This document shows, piece after piece, positions 32,004 to 42,632 of a stretch of DNA of 64,000 nt. The position numbers and the translations under genes were made by a program. The notes under the pieces are model-generated. The model was not told the origin of the DNA, did no database searches, and worked only from the letters and a program-made list of their open reading frames with translations. The DNA is taken from positions 372,001 to 436,000 of the forward strand of contig NZ_CP094459.1 in NCBI RefSeq assembly GCF_022809715.1, given 5' to 3'. The DNA is from Burkholderia pyrrocinia. Its GTDB lineage: Bacteria; Pseudomonadota; Gammaproteobacteria; Burkholderiales; Burkholderiaceae. Every line of letters starts with the position of its first letter. Position 1 is the stretch's first letter.

Positions 32004-32636
32004 ATGATGAAAAAACTGTTCCTGATCCCCGTTTTCGCGGCGCTGTTCTCGTTCGGCGGCGCAGCTCACGCGCAAGTCGACCAGTCGAACCCGCAGGCGC
32101 TGATCAAGACGGCGACGCAGCAAGTGCTCGACGAAGTCAAGCAGCAGACGATCAAGCAGGGCGACACCAATCGCATCATTACGATCGTCAACAAGGACAT
32201 CCTGCCGTACACCGATTTCCGCCGCACCACGCAGCTCGCGATGGGCCGCAACTGGCGCACGGCGACGGCCGAGCAGCAGCAGCAGATTCAGGAGCAGTTC
32301 AAGCTGCTGCTGATCCGCACGTATTCGGGCGCGCTCGCGCAGCTGAAGCCGGACCAGCAGATCCAGTACCCGCCGTTCCGCGCGGATCCGGCCGATACCG
32401 ACGTCGTGGTCAAGACGGTCGCGATGAACAACGGCCAGCCGGTCCAGATCGATTACCGCCTGTACAAGTCGTCGAACGGCTGGAAGGTGTATGACCTGAA
32501 CGTGCTCGGCGCGTGGCTGATCCAGACGTACCAGCAGCAGTTCAACGAGAAGATCCAGCAAAGCGGCGTGGACGGCCTGATCCAGTTCCTGACGCAGCGC
32601 AACCAGCAGCTTGCCTCCGGCAAGCAAGCGTCGTGA
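32004..32636 (+). CDS. mlaC: periplasmic phospholipid-binding protein MlaC
   Basis: Soluble periplasmic shuttle between MlaA and MlaFEDB. The 210-residue precursor has a signal peptide ending at AHA (about residue 22), followed by QVDQSNPQALIKTATQQVLDE and the conserved YTDFRRTTQLAMGRNWR. AGG upstream and a doubled ATG mark the start; ATG 31992 would add four residues. The stop overlaps mlaB. Confidence 0.94.
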   Translation: MMKKLFLIPVFAALFSFGGAAHAQVDQSNPQALIKTATQQVLDEVKQQTIKQGDTNRIITIVNKDILPYTDFRRTTQLAMGRNWRTATAEQQQQIQEQFKLLLIRTYSGALAQLKPDQQIQYPPFRADPADTDVVVKTVAMNNGQPVQIDYRLYKSSNGWKVYDLNVLGAWLIQTYQQQFNEKIQQSGVDGLIQFLTQRNQQLASGKQAS

Positions 32637-32908
32637 GCGGCTTCGAAGCCGGCTCCTCGCTGACCGTCGCGAGCGCGAAGTCCGCGCTCGCGGACGGTCT
32701 TGCGCGCGTCGGCGCGGGTGCGACCGCCGTCGATTGCGCGGCGCTGACGCAGTTCGATTCGTCCGCGCTCGCCGTGCTTCTTGCATGGCAACGCGCCGCC
32801 AAATCGCGCGGCGCGACCCTCGACATCCTCAATCTCCCCCCGAAGCTCGCCAGCCTCGCGCGCGCCTATGGCGTCGACGCGCTCATCGAAGGCGCCGAGC
32901 GACATTGA
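32633..32908 (+). CDS. mlaB: STAS-domain protein MlaB
   Basis: Cytoplasmic 91-residue STAS protein that binds MlaF and is needed for complex activity. DCAALTQFDSSALAVLLAW is the STAS core around the usual Ser/Thr position. It begins with GTG inside the mlaC stop (GTGA), which fixes the start. Last gene of the mla operon; a new promoter candidate follows before the ABC-2 genes. Confidence 0.9.
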   Translation: MSGFEAGSSLTVASAKSALADGLARVGAGATAVDCAALTQFDSSALAVLLAWQRAAKSRGATLDILNLPPKLASLARAYGVDALIEGAERH

Positions 32909-32998
32909 CGCTGTCCGACCGGAGCCTGCCGCGCCAGCCGGCGCGCGCAAGCTTCGGGCCGCGCGCCTTCTGCGCCGGCTCCACCAGCCGGTTTGCCC

Positions 32999-33004
32999 TA
33001 TAAT
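32999..33004 (+). promoter_or_regulatory. candidate -10 box before the ABC-2 transporter genes
   Basis: A perfect TATAAT at 32999-33004 lies about 95 bases before the ATPase gene. No clear -35 hexamer was found at the expected distance. Confidence 0.35.
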
Positions 33005-33100
33005 CAAGCGTTTTGCGGGGCAGCCAATCGGCGTCCGGCCCCCATTTTCTTTCGCAGCAAGCACAGAATAGGCGTCGCGGCCATTGCGTCGCGCACAGTC

Positions 33101-34027
33101 ATGTCAGCCATAGAAATCCGTCATGTCAAGAAGCGCTACAAGTCGCTTCAGGCGCTCAAGGGCGTCAGCCTGTCGGTCGAGGAAGGCGAGTTTTTCGGTC
33201 TGCTCGGCCCCAACGGCGCAGGCAAGACCACGCTCATCAGCATCCTCGCCGGGCTTGCCCGGGCCGACGAAGGCAGTATCTCGGTGCTTGGCCACGACGT
33301 CGTCAAGGACTTCCGTGGTGCGCGCCGCGCACTCGGCGTCGTGCCGCAGGAACTCGTTTTCGACCCGTTCTTCACCGTCCGCGAGACGCTGCGCATCCAG
33401 TCCGGCTATTTCGGGCTGCGTCGCAACGACGACTGGATCGACGAAGTGATGGCCAATCTCGACCTCACCGAGAAGGCCGATGCGAACATGCGCGCGCTGT
33501 CGGGCGGGATGAAGCGCCGCGTGCTCGTCGCTCAGGCGCTCGTGCACCGGCCGCCGGTGATCGTGCTCGACGAGCCGACCGCCGGCGTCGACGTCGAATT
33601 GCGCCAGACGCTGTGGAAATTCATCTCGCGCCTGAACCGCGAGGGTCACACGATCGTGCTGACCACCCATTACCTCGAGGAAGCCGAGTCGCTGTGCGAC
33701 CGCATCGCGATGCTGCGCCGTGGCGAAGTGGTCGCGCTCGACCGCACCGACGCGCTGCTGCGCCGCTTCGCGGGGCTGCAGCTCTACCTGCGCCTGGCGA
33801 CCGGCGCGCTGCCGGCCGAGCTGCGCGGGCTGGAGACCGATCCGGCCGCACGCGCGCCGGGCGAGCACCTGCTGCGCCTCACGAGCTACGACGATGTCGA
33901 ACGCATCCTCGCGCAGTGCCGCGCGGCGGGCTGCACGTTCGACGAGATCGAGGTCCGCAAGGCCGACCTCGAGGATGTGTTCGTCCAGGTGATGAACGGG
34001 GCCGAGGTGATCGAGGGTCTGGCATGA
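33101..34027 (+). CDS. ABC-2 type transporter ATP-binding protein
   Basis: The 308-residue ATPase has Walker A GPNGAGKTT (36-44), signature LSGGMKRR, Walker B VIVLDEPTAGVD and the switch His in TTHYLEEAE. The C-terminal 80 residues are a variable regulatory tail. It belongs to the YadG/NodI-like exporter group and pairs with the permease that overlaps its stop. The substrate is unknown. A longer upstream-open frame exists, but MSAIEIRHVKKRYK at 33101 is the normal family start. Located between mla and ibaG-murA, a cell-envelope neighbourhood. Confidence 0.9.
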   Translation: MSAIEIRHVKKRYKSLQALKGVSLSVEEGEFFGLLGPNGAGKTTLISILAGLARADEGSISVLGHDVVKDFRGARRALGVVPQELVFDPFFTVRETLRIQSGYFGLRRNDDWIDEVMANLDLTEKADANMRALSGGMKRRVLVAQALVHRPPVIVLDEPTAGVDVELRQTLWKFISRLNREGHTIVLTTHYLEEAESLCDRIAMLRRGEVVALDRTDALLRRFAGLQLYLRLATGALPAELRGLETDPAARAPGEHLLRLTSYDDVERILAQCRAAGCTFDEIEVRKADLEDVFVQVMNGAEVIEGLA

Positions 34028-34779
34028 GCGGTTTTCAAACGCTGTTCTACAAGGAACTGCTGCGCTTCTGGAAGGTGTCGTTCCAGACCGTGTGCGCGCC
34101 GATCGTGACGGCGCTGCTGTATCTGACGATCTTCGGCCACGCGCTGTCGGGCCGCGTCGAGGTGTATCCGGGCGTCGAGTACGTGAGCTTTCTCGTGCCG
34201 GGCCTCGTGATGATGAGCGTGCTGCAGAACGCGTTCGCGAACAGCTCGTCGTCGCTGATCCAGTCGAAGATCACCGGCAACCTGGTGTTCATGCTGCTGC
34301 CGCCGCTGTCGTACCGCGACATCTTCGGCGCGTACGTGCTCGCGTCCGTCGTGCGCGGGCTCGCGGTCGGCGCGGGCGTATTCGTCGTGACGATCTGGTT
34401 TATCCCGATGCATTTCGCGGCGCCGCTGTTCATCATTGCGTTCGCGCTGCTCGGCTCGGCGATCCTCGGCACGCTCGGCTTGATCGCCGGGATCTGGGCC
34501 GAGAAGTTCGACCAGCTCGCCGCGTTCCAGAACTTCCTGATCATGCCGCTGACGTTCCTGTCCGGCGTGTTCTATTCGACGCACTCGCTGCCGCCCGTGT
34601 GGCGCGAGATCTCGCGTCTCAATCCGTTTTTCTACATGATCGACGGCTTCCGCTTCGGGTTCTTCGGCGCGTCCGACATCAACCCGTTCGCGAGCCTCGC
34701 GATCGTTGCCGGTTTCTTCGTGCTGCTCGCGATGGTCGCGATGCGGCTGCTCGCGACCGGCTACAAACTGCGTCATTGA
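34024..34779 (+). CDS. ABC-2 type transporter permease
   Basis: A 251-residue membrane protein with about six transmembrane segments and the ABC-2 signature region PLTFLSGVFYSTHSLP followed by LNPFFYMIDGFRFGF, as in YadH. It begins in the stop codon of the ATPase gene (ATGA). Together they form an exporter of unknown substrate, possibly an envelope component given the neighbours, which is inference. Confidence 0.9.
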   Translation: MSGFQTLFYKELLRFWKVSFQTVCAPIVTALLYLTIFGHALSGRVEVYPGVEYVSFLVPGLVMMSVLQNAFANSSSSLIQSKITGNLVFMLLPPLSYRDIFGAYVLASVVRGLAVGAGVFVVTIWFIPMHFAAPLFIIAFALLGSAILGTLGLIAGIWAEKFDQLAAFQNFLIMPLTFLSGVFYSTHSLPPVWREISRLNPFFYMIDGFRFGFFGASDINPFASLAIVAGFFVLLAMVAMRLLATGYKLRH

Positions 34780-34834
34780 TATCGACAGGCAGCGGCCGCC
34801 CCGGGGCGGCGCGCGCCGACAGGAGCCTTACACC

Positions 34835-35074
34835 ATGTTGCCGACTCCCGAACAGGTCAAGCAATACATCGCCGGCGGCCTCGCCTGCACGCATCTGGAA
34901 GTCGAAGGCGACGGCCAGCATTTCTTCGCGACGATCGTGTCGGCGGCCTTCGAAGGCAAGCGGCCGATCCAGCGGCACCAGCTCGTCTATGCGGCGCTCG
35001 GCGATCGCATGAAGCAGGAAATCCACGCGCTCAGCATGAAGACGCTGACGCCCGCCGAATGGCAGAACGCATAA
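34835..35074 (+). CDS. ibaG: BolA-family protein IbaG
   Basis: A 79-residue BolA-like protein; partners in other bacteria are monothiol glutaredoxins in iron-sulfur trafficking. The conserved His and the segment [28 protein letters not shown] identify the family. AGGAG (34821-34825) sets the ATG. The order mla-ibaG-murA is the same as in E. coli, which supports the symbol. The ABC-2 pair is inserted between mlaB and ibaG. Confidence 0.9.
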   Translation: MLPTPEQVKQYIAGGLACTHLEVEGDGQHFFATIVSAAFEGKRPIQRHQLVYAALGDRMKQEIHALSMKTLTPAEWQNA

Positions 35075-35175
35075 CCGGAATTCACTGAGTGCAAGTCACC
35101 GTCAACGAGCGCGACGCCGTCCAGAGCGTCGCCACGGCACACCCGGCCGCCAACGGGGAATTGCAGGGACATGGG

Positions 35176-36438
35176 ATGGACAAGCTCGCGATCGAAGGCG
35201 GCCGCCGCCTGTCCGGCGAGATCGTCGTGTCGGGCGCGAAGAACGCCGCACTGCCGATCCTGTGCGCGGGGCTGCTCACCGCCGATCCGGTCGATCTCGA
35301 CAACGTGCCGAACCTCAAGGACGTGCGCACCACGCTGAAGGTGCTGAACCAGATGGGCGTGAAGAGCGAGACCGACGGCTGCCGCGTGCAGCTCGACGCG
35401 TCGCGCGTCGACAACCTCGTGGCGCCGTACGAGCTCGTGAAGACGATGCGCGCGTCGATCCTGGTGCTCGGGCCGCTGCTCGCGCGCTTCGGCGAGGCGA
35501 AGGTGTCGCTGCCGGGCGGCTGCGCGATCGGCGCGCGTCCGGTCGACCAGCACATCAAGGGCCTGCAGGCGATGGGCGCCGAGATCAGCATCGAGCACGG
35601 CTTCATCGAAGCGCGCGCGAAGCGCCTGAAGGGCGCGCGCATCGTGACCGACATGATCACGGTGACGGGGACGGAAAACCTGCTGATGGCCGCGACGCTC
35701 GCGGACGGCGAAACGGTGATCGAGAACGCGGCCCGCGAACCGGAAGTGAGCGATCTCGCACACTTGCTGGTCGGGATGGGCGCGAAAATCGACGGCATCG
35801 GCACCGATCGCCTCGTGATCCAGGGCGTCGAGCGCCTGCACGGCGCGCGCCATTCGGTGATTCCCGACCGCATCGAGGCCGGCACGTTCCTGTGCGCGGT
35901 CGCGGCGGCGGGCGGCGACGTGATGCTGACGGGCGTGCGCCCGAATATCCTCGACGCGGTGATCGACAAGCTGCGCGAAGCCGGCGTATCGATCGAGGAA
36001 GGCGACAGCTGGCTGCGCGTGAAGATGGACCGCCGGCCGTCGGCGGTGACGATCCGCACGTCGGAATACCCGGCGTTCCCGACCGACATGCAGGCGCAGT
36101 TCATGGCCCTCAATACGGTCGCGACGGGCACCGCGCAGGTCGTCGAGACGATTTTCGAGAACCGCTTCATGCACGTGCAGGAGCTGAACCGGCTCGGCGC
36201 GAACATCACGATCGACGGCAACACCGCGCTCGTGACGGGCGTCGAGAAACTGTCGGGCGCGAACGTGATGGCGACCGACCTGCGCGCGTCGGCGAGCCTC
36301 GTGATCGCCGGGCTGCGTGCCGACGGCGAAACGATCGTCGACCGCATCTATCACCTGGACCGCGGTTACGACCGCATGGAAGCCAAACTGACCGCCGTCG
36401 GCGCGAACGTGCGCCGCCTCTCCGGGAGCCAAGCATGA
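35176..36438 (+). CDS. murA: UDP-N-acetylglucosamine 1-carboxyvinyltransferase MurA
   Basis: Catalyses the first committed step of peptidoglycan synthesis, transfer of enolpyruvate from PEP to UDP-GlcNAc; the target of fosfomycin. From ATG 35176 the protein has 420 residues and starts [16 protein letters not shown], aligned with E. coli MurA, with [11 protein letters not shown] and the catalytic Cys in [18 protein letters not shown] precedes it. A GTG at 35089 would add 29 unusual residues ([10 protein letters not shown]...) and is the start used in some relatives as I recall; the choice is open. The stop overlaps hisG. Confidence 0.93.
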   Translation: MDKLAIEGGRRLSGEIVVSGAKNAALPILCAGLLTADPVDLDNVPNLKDVRTTLKVLNQMGVKSETDGCRVQLDASRVDNLVAPYELVKTMRASILVLGPLLARFGEAKVSLPGGCAIGARPVDQHIKGLQAMGAEISIEHGFIEARAKRLKGARIVTDMITVTGTENLLMAATLADGETVIENAAREPEVSDLAHLLVGMGAKIDGIGTDRLVIQGVERLHGARHSVIPDRIEAGTFLCAVAAAGGDVMLTGVRPNILDAVIDKLREAGVSIEEGDSWLRVKMDRRPSAVTIRTSEYPAFPTDMQAQFMALNTVATGTAQVVETIFENRFMHVQELNRLGANITIDGNTALVTGVEKLSGANVMATDLRASASLVIAGLRADGETIVDRIYHLDRGYDRMEAKLTAVGANVRRLSGSQA

Positions 36439-37088
36439 GCGTGCCGCTGACCCTCGCCCTGTCGAAGGGCAGGATTTTCGAGGAAACCCTGCCGCTGCTC
36501 GCCGCAGCCGGCGTGCAGGTGGCCGAGGATCCGGAAACGTCGCGCAAGCTGATCCTGCCGACGACCGACCCGAACCTGCGCGTGATCATCGTGCGCGCGA
36601 GCGACGTGCCGACCTATGTCGAATACGGCGCGGCCGATTTCGGCGTGGCCGGCAAGGACGTGCTGGTCGAGCACGGCGGCTCGGGCCTGTACCAGCCGAT
36701 CGATCTGAACATTGCGCGCTGCCGGATGTCGGTGGCCGTGCCGGCCGGTTTCGACTACGCGAACGCGGTGCGCCAGGGCGCGCGCCTGCGGGTCGCGACG
36801 AAGTACGTCGAAACCGCACGCGAGCATTTCGCGGCGAAGGGCGTGCACGTCGACCTGATCAAGCTGTACGGCTCGATGGAGCTCGCGCCGCTGGTCGGCC
36901 TGGCCGACGCGATCGTCGACCTCGTCAGCTCGGGCGGCACGCTGAAGGCGAACAATCTGGTCGAGGTCGAGGAGATCATGGCGATCTCGTCGCGCCTCGT
37001 CGTGAACCAGGCTGCGCTGAAGTTGAAGCGCGCGGCGCTCAAGCCGATCCTCGACGCGTTCGAACGCGCGTCGCAGAATGGCGGTTGA
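36435..37088 (+). CDS. hisG: ATP phosphoribosyltransferase catalytic subunit HisG (short form)
   Basis: First enzyme of histidine synthesis. The 217-residue protein is the short form that lacks the C-terminal regulatory domain and needs HisZ; hisZ is not in this window. [16 protein letters not shown] and [14 protein letters not shown] (PRPP-binding) are present. It begins in the murA stop codon (ATGA), so histidine genes are coupled to a cell-wall gene. Confidence 0.95.
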   Translation: MSVPLTLALSKGRIFEETLPLLAAAGVQVAEDPETSRKLILPTTDPNLRVIIVRASDVPTYVEYGAADFGVAGKDVLVEHGGSGLYQPIDLNIARCRMSVAVPAGFDYANAVRQGARLRVATKYVETAREHFAAKGVHVDLIKLYGSMELAPLVGLADAIVDLVSSGGTLKANNLVEVEEIMAISSRLVVNQAALKLKRAALKPILDAFERASQNGG

Positions 37089-37112
37089 GCGCATCACCGT
37101 AACGGAACTCCC

Positions 37113-38429
37113 ATGGCCATCACCATCCGCAAACTCGATTCGACGAGCGACGGCTTCGACGCCGCGCTGCGTGCGGTGCTCGCATTCGAAGCGAGCGAAG
37201 ACGAGGCGATCGAGCAATCGGTCGCGCAGATACTCGCCGACGTGAAATCGCGCGGCGACGCCGCGGTGCTCGAGTACACGAACCGTTTCGACCGGCTGAA
37301 CGCGGACAGCGTCGCCGCGCTCGAACTGCCGCAGGATGAACTGCAGACGGCGCTCGACGGCCTCGCGCCGAAGGCGCGCGCGGCGCTGGAAGCGGCCGCG
37401 GCGCGTGTGCGCGCGTACCACGAGAAGCAGAAGATCGAGTGCGGCACGCATAGCTGGCAATACACGGAAAGCGACGGCACGGTGCTCGGTCAGAAGGTCA
37501 CGCCGCTCGACCGCGTCGGCCTGTACGTGCCGGGCGGCAAGGCCGCGTATCCGTCGTCGGTGCTGATGAACGCGATTCCCGCGCGCGTCGCGGGCGTCGG
37601 CGAGATCGTGATGGTCGTGCCGACGCCGGACGGCGTGAAGAACGACCTCGTGCTCGCCGCGGCGCTGCTCGGCGGCGTCGATCGCGTGTTCACGATCGGC
37701 GGCGCGCAGGCGGTCGGCGCGCTCGCGTACGGCACGGCAACGGTGCCGCCCGTCGACAAGATCTGCGGGCCCGGCAATGCATACGTCGCGTCGGCGAAGC
37801 GCCGCGTATTCGGCACGGTCGGCATCGACATGATCGCGGGGCCGTCGGAAATCCTCGTGCTGTGCGACGGCACGACCGATCCGAACTGGGTCGCGATGGA
37901 CCTGTTTTCGCAGGCCGAGCACGACGAACTCGCGCAGTCGATCCTGCTGTGCCCGGACGCCGCGTTCCTCGAGCGCGTCGAGAAGGCGATCAACGAGCTG
38001 CTGCCGTCGATGCCGCGCCAGGACGTGATCCGCGCGTCGCTCGAAGGCCGCGGCGCGCTGATCAAGGTGCGCGACATGGCCGAGGCATGCCGGATCGCGA
38101 ACGACATCGCGCCCGAGCACCTGGAAATCTCGGCGCTGGAGCCGCAGCAATGGGGCCAGCAGATCCGCCACGCGGGCGCGATCTTCCTCGGCCGCTACAC
38201 GAGCGAGAGCCTCGGCGACTACTGCGCGGGCCCGAACCACGTGCTGCCGACGTCGCGCACCGCGCGCTTCTCGTCGCCGCTCGGCGTGTACGACTTCATC
38301 AAGCGCTCGAGCCTGATCGAGGTCAGCGCCGAAGGCGCGCAGACGCTCGGCGAGATCGCGTCCGAACTCGCGTACGGCGAGGGGCTGCAGGCGCACGCGA
38401 AGAGCGCCGAGTTCCGGATGAAGGGGTAA
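37113..38429 (+). CDS. hisD: histidinol dehydrogenase HisD
   Basis: Zinc enzyme for the last two oxidation steps to histidine. The 438-residue product contains [33 protein letters not shown], the MIAGPSE segment with FSQAEHDE, and [14 protein letters not shown] [16 protein letters not shown] near the C-terminus. Length is normal. It lies 24 bases after hisG. Confidence 0.96.
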   Translation: MAITIRKLDSTSDGFDAALRAVLAFEASEDEAIEQSVAQILADVKSRGDAAVLEYTNRFDRLNADSVAALELPQDELQTALDGLAPKARAALEAAAARVRAYHEKQKIECGTHSWQYTESDGTVLGQKVTPLDRVGLYVPGGKAAYPSSVLMNAIPARVAGVGEIVMVVPTPDGVKNDLVLAAALLGGVDRVFTIGGAQAVGALAYGTATVPPVDKICGPGNAYVASAKRRVFGTVGIDMIAGPSEILVLCDGTTDPNWVAMDLFSQAEHDELAQSILLCPDAAFLERVEKAINELLPSMPRQDVIRASLEGRGALIKVRDMAEACRIANDIAPEHLEISALEPQQWGQQIRHAGAIFLGRYTSESLGDYCAGPNHVLPTSRTARFSSPLGVYDFIKRSSLIEVSAEGAQTLGEIASELAYGEGLQAHAKSAEFRMKG

Positions 38430-38559
38430 CCCGCGCGTTCTGCGCGGGGCCGGGGCGGGCGCCGACGCGCCGCCCCCGGTTGAGGAGACGCAGCGCAGGG
38501 CGGCAGCCGCCGCCTTGCCGACCATTTGATGCCGGCGCGACGCACGCCGGCTTGAAACC

Positions 38560-39633
38560 ATGACGACGCCACAAGACATCATCCGCCGCGACGTGCTCGC
38601 GATGACGAGCTACCCGGTGCCGGACGCGAGCGGGTTCGTGAAGCTCGACGCGATGGAGAACCCGTATCCGCTGCCCGAACCGCTCGCCGCGGCGCTCGGC
38701 GAGCGTCTCGCGCAGGTCGCGCTGAACCGCTATCCGGCGCCGCGCCCGGCCGCGCTGCTCGACAAGCTGCGCCACGCGATGGGCGTGCCGGCCGCATGCG
38801 ACGTGCTGCTCGGCAACGGGTCGGACGAAATCATCAGCATGATCTCGGTTGCGTGCGCGCAGCCGGGCGCGAAGGTGCTCGCGCCGGTGCCGGGCTTCGT
38901 GATGTATGAACTGTCCGCGAAGCTCGCGCAGCTCGAATTCGTCGGCGTGCCGCTGAAGGCCGACCTGACGCTCGACGTCGACGCGATGCTCGCGGCGATC
39001 GCCGAGCACCGCCCGGCGATCGTCTATCTCGCGTACCCGAACAACCCGACCGGCACGCTGTACGACGATGCCGACGTCGAGCGGATCGTCGCGGCCGCGC
39101 GGCACAGCCTGATCGTGATCGACGAGGCGTACCAGCCGTTCGCCGAGCGCTCGTGGCTGCCGCGCGCCGCCGAATTCGACAACGTCGTCGTGATGCGCAC
39201 GGTGTCGAAGCTCGGCCTCGCGGGCATCCGCCTCGGCTATCTGGTCGGGCGGCACGCATGGCTGACCGAATTCGACAAGGTGCGTCCGCCTTACAACATC
39301 AACGTGCTGACCCAGGCGACCGCCGATTTCCTGCTCGACCACCTCGACGTGCTCGACGCGCAGGCGGCCGAACTGCGCGCGGAACGCACGCGCCTCGCGC
39401 AGGCCGTGGCCGCGCTGCCGGGCGCGACGGTGTTCCCGAGCGCCGGCAATTTCCTGCTGGTGCGCGTGCCGGACGCGGCCGCCGTGTTCGATGCGCTGCT
39501 CACCGAGCGGGTGCTGGTCAAAAACGTGAGTAAAATGCATCCGTTACTGGCCGAATGCGTGCGGCTGACCGTCGGTTCTCCCGACGAAAACGCCCGCCTG
39601 CTGGCCGCTTTGAAACTCGCGCTGCCCGGTTGA
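38560..39633 (+). CDS. hisC: histidinol-phosphate aminotransferase HisC
   Basis: PLP enzyme converting imidazole acetol phosphate to histidinol phosphate. The 357-residue protein shows [31 protein letters not shown] and the PLP Lys in [13 protein letters not shown]. It follows hisD after 130 bases with no terminator. Burkholderia have a second hisC; this one is the operon copy. Confidence 0.95.
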   Translation: MTTPQDIIRRDVLAMTSYPVPDASGFVKLDAMENPYPLPEPLAAALGERLAQVALNRYPAPRPAALLDKLRHAMGVPAACDVLLGNGSDEIISMISVACAQPGAKVLAPVPGFVMYELSAKLAQLEFVGVPLKADLTLDVDAMLAAIAEHRPAIVYLAYPNNPTGTLYDDADVERIVAAARHSLIVIDEAYQPFAERSWLPRAAEFDNVVVMRTVSKLGLAGIRLGYLVGRHAWLTEFDKVRPPYNINVLTQATADFLLDHLDVLDAQAAELRAERTRLAQAVAALPGATVFPSAGNFLLVRVPDAAAVFDALLTERVLVKNVSKMHPLLAECVRLTVGSPDENARLLAALKLALPG

Positions 39634-39698
39634 GCCCAGGGCGCGGCGGCGCGCGACGATCAATCCCCATTTACATCAGACTCAATCAAGGAATTGCC

Positions 39699-40286
39699 AT
39701 GCGTGTGGCGGAAGTCGTTCGCAATACCAGCGAAACGCAGATCCGTGTGAAGCTCGATCTCGACGGCACCGGCCGGCAGAAGCTGGCCACCGGCGTGCCG
39801 TTTCTCGACCATATGCTCGACCAGATCGCGCGACACGGTCTGGTCGATCTCGAGGTCGAAGCGCATGGCGACACGCATATCGACGACCACCACACGGTCG
39901 AGGATGTCGGCATCACGCTCGGGCAGGCCGTCGCGAAGGCGATCGGCGACCGCAAGGGCATTCGCCGCTACGGCCATTCGTACGTGCCGCTCGACGAGGC
40001 GCTGTCGCGCGTCGTGATCGACTTCTCGGGCCGGCCGGGCCTCGAATTCCACGTGCCGTTCACGCGTGCGCGGATCGGCACGTTCGACGTCGACCTGTCG
40101 ATCGAATTCTTCCGCGGTTTCGTGAACCACGCGGGCGTCACGCTGCACATCGACAACCTGCGCGGGATCAACGCGCACCATCAGCTCGAGACGGTGTTCA
40201 AGGCTTTCGGCCGTGCGCTGCGCGCGGCGGTGGAGCTGGACGAGCGTGCGGCGGGGCAGATCCCGTCGACGAAGGGCAGCCTCTGA
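39699..40286 (+). CDS. hisB: imidazoleglycerol-phosphate dehydratase HisB
   Basis: Stand-alone 195-residue dehydratase, without the N-terminal histidinol phosphatase domain of E. coli HisB. The metal-binding motifs are visible: [14 protein letters not shown] and NAHHQLET with His/Glu ligands. AAGGA lies upstream of the ATG. The histidinol phosphatase must be encoded elsewhere. Confidence 0.96.
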   Translation: MRVAEVVRNTSETQIRVKLDLDGTGRQKLATGVPFLDHMLDQIARHGLVDLEVEAHGDTHIDDHHTVEDVGITLGQAVAKAIGDRKGIRRYGHSYVPLDEALSRVVIDFSGRPGLEFHVPFTRARIGTFDVDLSIEFFRGFVNHAGVTLHIDNLRGINAHHQLETVFKAFGRALRAAVELDERAAGQIPSTKGSL

Positions 40287-40347
40287 ACTTCCGAACGGAC
40301 GGACGCCAAGGACAACCTCACGGCTTCGGCGCGCGCGCCGGCTTGCG

Positions 40348-40968
40348 ATGGATCTGCTCAAATCGTTCATTTCGCTGCTTGCGCTGATCAATCCGATCGG
40401 CGCGGTGCCGTTCTTCCTGAGCCTGACGGCGCAGCAGACGGACATCGAGCGGCGCCGCACGATCCGGATCGCGTCGGTGTCGGTGTTCTGCGTGATGACG
40501 GTGACGACGCTGCTCGGGCAGCAGATCATCGACTTCTTCGGCATTTCGGTCGGCTCGCTCGAAGTGGGCGGCGGGATCATCATGCTGCTGATGGCGATCA
40601 ACATGCTGAACGCGCAGATCGGCAACACGCGATCGACGCCGGAGGAGCGCCACGAGGCCGAGCTGAAGGACAACATCGCGGTCGTGCCGCTGGCGATTCC
40701 GCTGCTCACGGGCCCCGGCTCGATCAGCACGGTGATCATCTATGCGGCGAACTCGCGTCACTGGTATGAGCGGGCGGGGCTGATTGCGATCGGCGCGGTC
40801 CTGGCTTTGCTGTGTTTCGTCGCGATGCGGCTCGCCGAGCCGATCGCGAACTGGATCGGCCGCACGGGCATCAACATCGCCACGCGGCTGATGGGTCTGA
40901 TGCTGTCGGCGCTGGCGGTGGAATTCATCGTCAATGGACTGAGGGCGCTACTGCCTGCACTGAGATGA
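40348..40968 (+). CDS. MarC-family integral membrane protein
   Basis: A 206-residue protein with six hydrophobic segments and the family's [15 protein letters not shown]-terminus and [14 protein letters not shown] middle motif. Function is unknown; the family was once linked to antibiotic resistance without firm support. It lies inside the his operon and its stop overlaps the hisH start (TGA/ATG), so it is co-expressed with histidine genes. Confidence 0.88.
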   Translation: MDLLKSFISLLALINPIGAVPFFLSLTAQQTDIERRRTIRIASVSVFCVMTVTTLLGQQIIDFFGISVGSLEVGGGIIMLLMAINMLNAQIGNTRSTPEERHEAELKDNIAVVPLAIPLLTGPGSISTVIIYAANSRHWYERAGLIAIGAVLALLCFVAMRLAEPIANWIGRTGINIATRLMGLMLSALAVEFIVNGLRALLPALR

Positions 40969-41606
40969 AAACTTCGATTGCGATTGTGGATTATGGGATG
41001 GGTAACCTGCGCTCGGTCGCGCAGGCGCTCAAGAAGGCCGAACCGGCCGCCGACGTGGCGATCGTCGACACGCCGGCCGCGATTCGCGCGGCCGACCGCG
41101 TCGTGCTGCCCGGCCAGGGCGCGATGCCCGACTGCATGCGCTGCCTCGGCGAATCGGGCCTGCAGGAGGCCGTGATCGAGGCGTCGCGCACGAAGCCGCT
41201 GCTCGGCGTGTGCGTCGGCGAGCAGATGCTGTTCGACTGGAGCGCGGAGGGCGACACGAAGGGCCTCGGCCTGCTGCCGGGCAAGGTCGTGCGCTTCGAA
41301 CTCGACGGCCGGCTGCAGGACGACGGCTCGCGCTTCAAGGTGCCGCAGATGGGCTGGAACCGCGTGCGTCAGACGCAGCCGCACCCGCTGTGGGACGGCG
41401 TGCCCGACGACGCGTATTTCTACTTCGTGCACAGCTATTACGTGACGCCGGACAACCCGGCGCATACGGTCGGCGAAACGGCCTACGGTGCGCCGTTTAC
41501 GTCCGCGGTCGCGCGGGATAACCTCTTCGCGACCCAATTTCACCCCGAGAAAAGCGCGGAGGTCGGGTTGCGTCTGTATCGCAACTTCGTACACTGGAAA
41601 CCGTGA
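40965..41606 (+). CDS. hisH: imidazole glycerol phosphate synthase subunit HisH
   Basis: Class-I glutaminase subunit that feeds ammonia to HisF. The 213-residue protein has the catalytic triad Cys83 (GVCVGEQML), His193 and Glu195 (FHPEKS). It starts in the stop of the MarC-family gene. The oxyanion region reads [11 protein letters not shown], a normal variant in beta-proteobacteria. hisA follows after 163 bases. Confidence 0.95.
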   Translation: MKTSIAIVDYGMGNLRSVAQALKKAEPAADVAIVDTPAAIRAADRVVLPGQGAMPDCMRCLGESGLQEAVIEASRTKPLLGVCVGEQMLFDWSAEGDTKGLGLLPGKVVRFELDGRLQDDGSRFKVPQMGWNRVRQTQPHPLWDGVPDDAYFYFVHSYYVTPDNPAHTVGETAYGAPFTSAVARDNLFATQFHPEKSAEVGLRLYRNFVHWKP

Positions 41607-41702
41607 ACGTCGCGTGCGTGCCACAATCGGCGGGCCGGAGAGGCCCGTCTTGCGGGGCTCGCGCGCCTAAGCGCCGAAAGAGTTGTACTAAACTAGCGAG
41701 AC

Positions 41703-41742
41703 GGCGCGGTACCGGATTGGCCGGTACGCGCCGGATTCTTTT
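41703..41742 (+). terminator. terminator-like hairpin between hisH and hisA
   Basis: GGCGCGGTACCGG (41703-41715) pairs with CCGGTACGCGCC (41721-41732), one bulged base, and is followed by a T-rich run (ATTCTTTTCTT). It may attenuate readthrough inside the his operon. A possible promoter region with TTGTACTAAACT lies just upstream (about 41682-41693). Confidence 0.5.
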
Positions 41743-41769
41743 CTTCCTCCACGACGATACCCGATTGCT

Positions 41770-42525
41770 ATGTTGCTGATTCCGGCCATCGATCTCAAAG
41801 ACGGTCAGTGTGTGCGCCTGAAACAGGGCGATATGGACCAGGCCACGATTTTCTCCGAGGACCCGGCGGCGATGGCCCGCAAATGGGTCGATCTCGGCGC
41901 CCGGCGGCTCCATCTGGTCGACCTGAACGGCGCGTTCGCCGGCAAGCCGAAGAATCTCGAGGCGATCGAAGCGATCCTCGACGAAGTCGGCGATGAAATC
42001 CCCGTACAGCTCGGCGGCGGCATCCGCAGCCTCGAGACGATCGAGAAGTATCTCGACGCGGGCCTGTCCTACGTGATCATCGGCACGGCGGCCGTGAAGG
42101 ATCCGGGCTTCCTGCAGGACGCATGCACCGCGTTCGCCGGCAACATCATCGTCGGGCTGGATGCGAAGGACGGCAAGGTCGCGACCGACGGCTGGAGCAA
42201 GCTGACGGGCCACGAAGTGATCGATCTCGCGCAGAAGTTCGAGGACTACGGCGTCGAGTCGATCGTCTACACGGACATCGGCCGCGACGGGATGCTGCAG
42301 GGCATCAACATCGAGGCGACCGTGAAGCTTGCGCAGGCGGTCGGCATTCCGGTGATCGCGAGCGGCGGCCTGTCGAACCTCACGGACATCGAGAACCTGT
42401 GCGAAGTGGAAGAGCACGGCGTCGAAGGCGTGATCTGCGGCCGTGCGATCTACTCCGGCGATCTCGATTTCGCGGCCGCGCAAAAGCGCGCGGACGAACT
42501 GAACGGCGAGCTCGACAACGCGTAA
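41770..42525 (+). CDS. hisA: phosphoribosylformimino-AICAR phosphate isomerase HisA
   Basis: TIM-barrel isomerase of histidine synthesis, 251 residues. The catalytic Asp8 is in IPAIDLKDG and the second Asp in [19 protein letters not shown] and IASGGLSNL bind the two phosphates. Length is normal. It follows a terminator-like hairpin and precedes hisF with a 107-base gap holding two palindromes. Confidence 0.96.
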   Translation: MLLIPAIDLKDGQCVRLKQGDMDQATIFSEDPAAMARKWVDLGARRLHLVDLNGAFAGKPKNLEAIEAILDEVGDEIPVQLGGGIRSLETIEKYLDAGLSYVIIGTAAVKDPGFLQDACTAFAGNIIVGLDAKDGKVATDGWSKLTGHEVIDLAQKFEDYGVESIVYTDIGRDGMLQGINIEATVKLAQAVGIPVIASGGLSNLTDIENLCEVEEHGVEGVICGRAIYSGDLDFAAAQKRADELNGELDNA

Positions 42526-42543
42526 GCGCGGTTGTCCCGTTCG

Positions 42544-42594
42544 CCGGGGCTGCCCGCAGGGCGGCCCCGACCGGAAGCCTCGCGCGAGGCTTCC
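42544..42594 (+). repeat. two hairpins in the hisA-hisF gap
   Basis: A perfect palindrome at 42573-42594 has arms GGAAGCCTCGC and GCGAGGCTTCC with no loop. Just upstream a second GC-rich hairpin pairs CGGGGC (42545-42550) with GCCCCG around 42564-42569. No T-tract follows either. Confidence 0.6.
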
Positions 42595-42632
42595 GTAACC
42601 GGCCGTCCCATCGCGGCATTTGGCGCAACATC

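Noticed and set aside
35089..35175. GTG start extending MurA by 29 residues
   Set aside because: No clear ribosome site and the extension lacks counterpart in well-studied MurA; kept as an alternative only.
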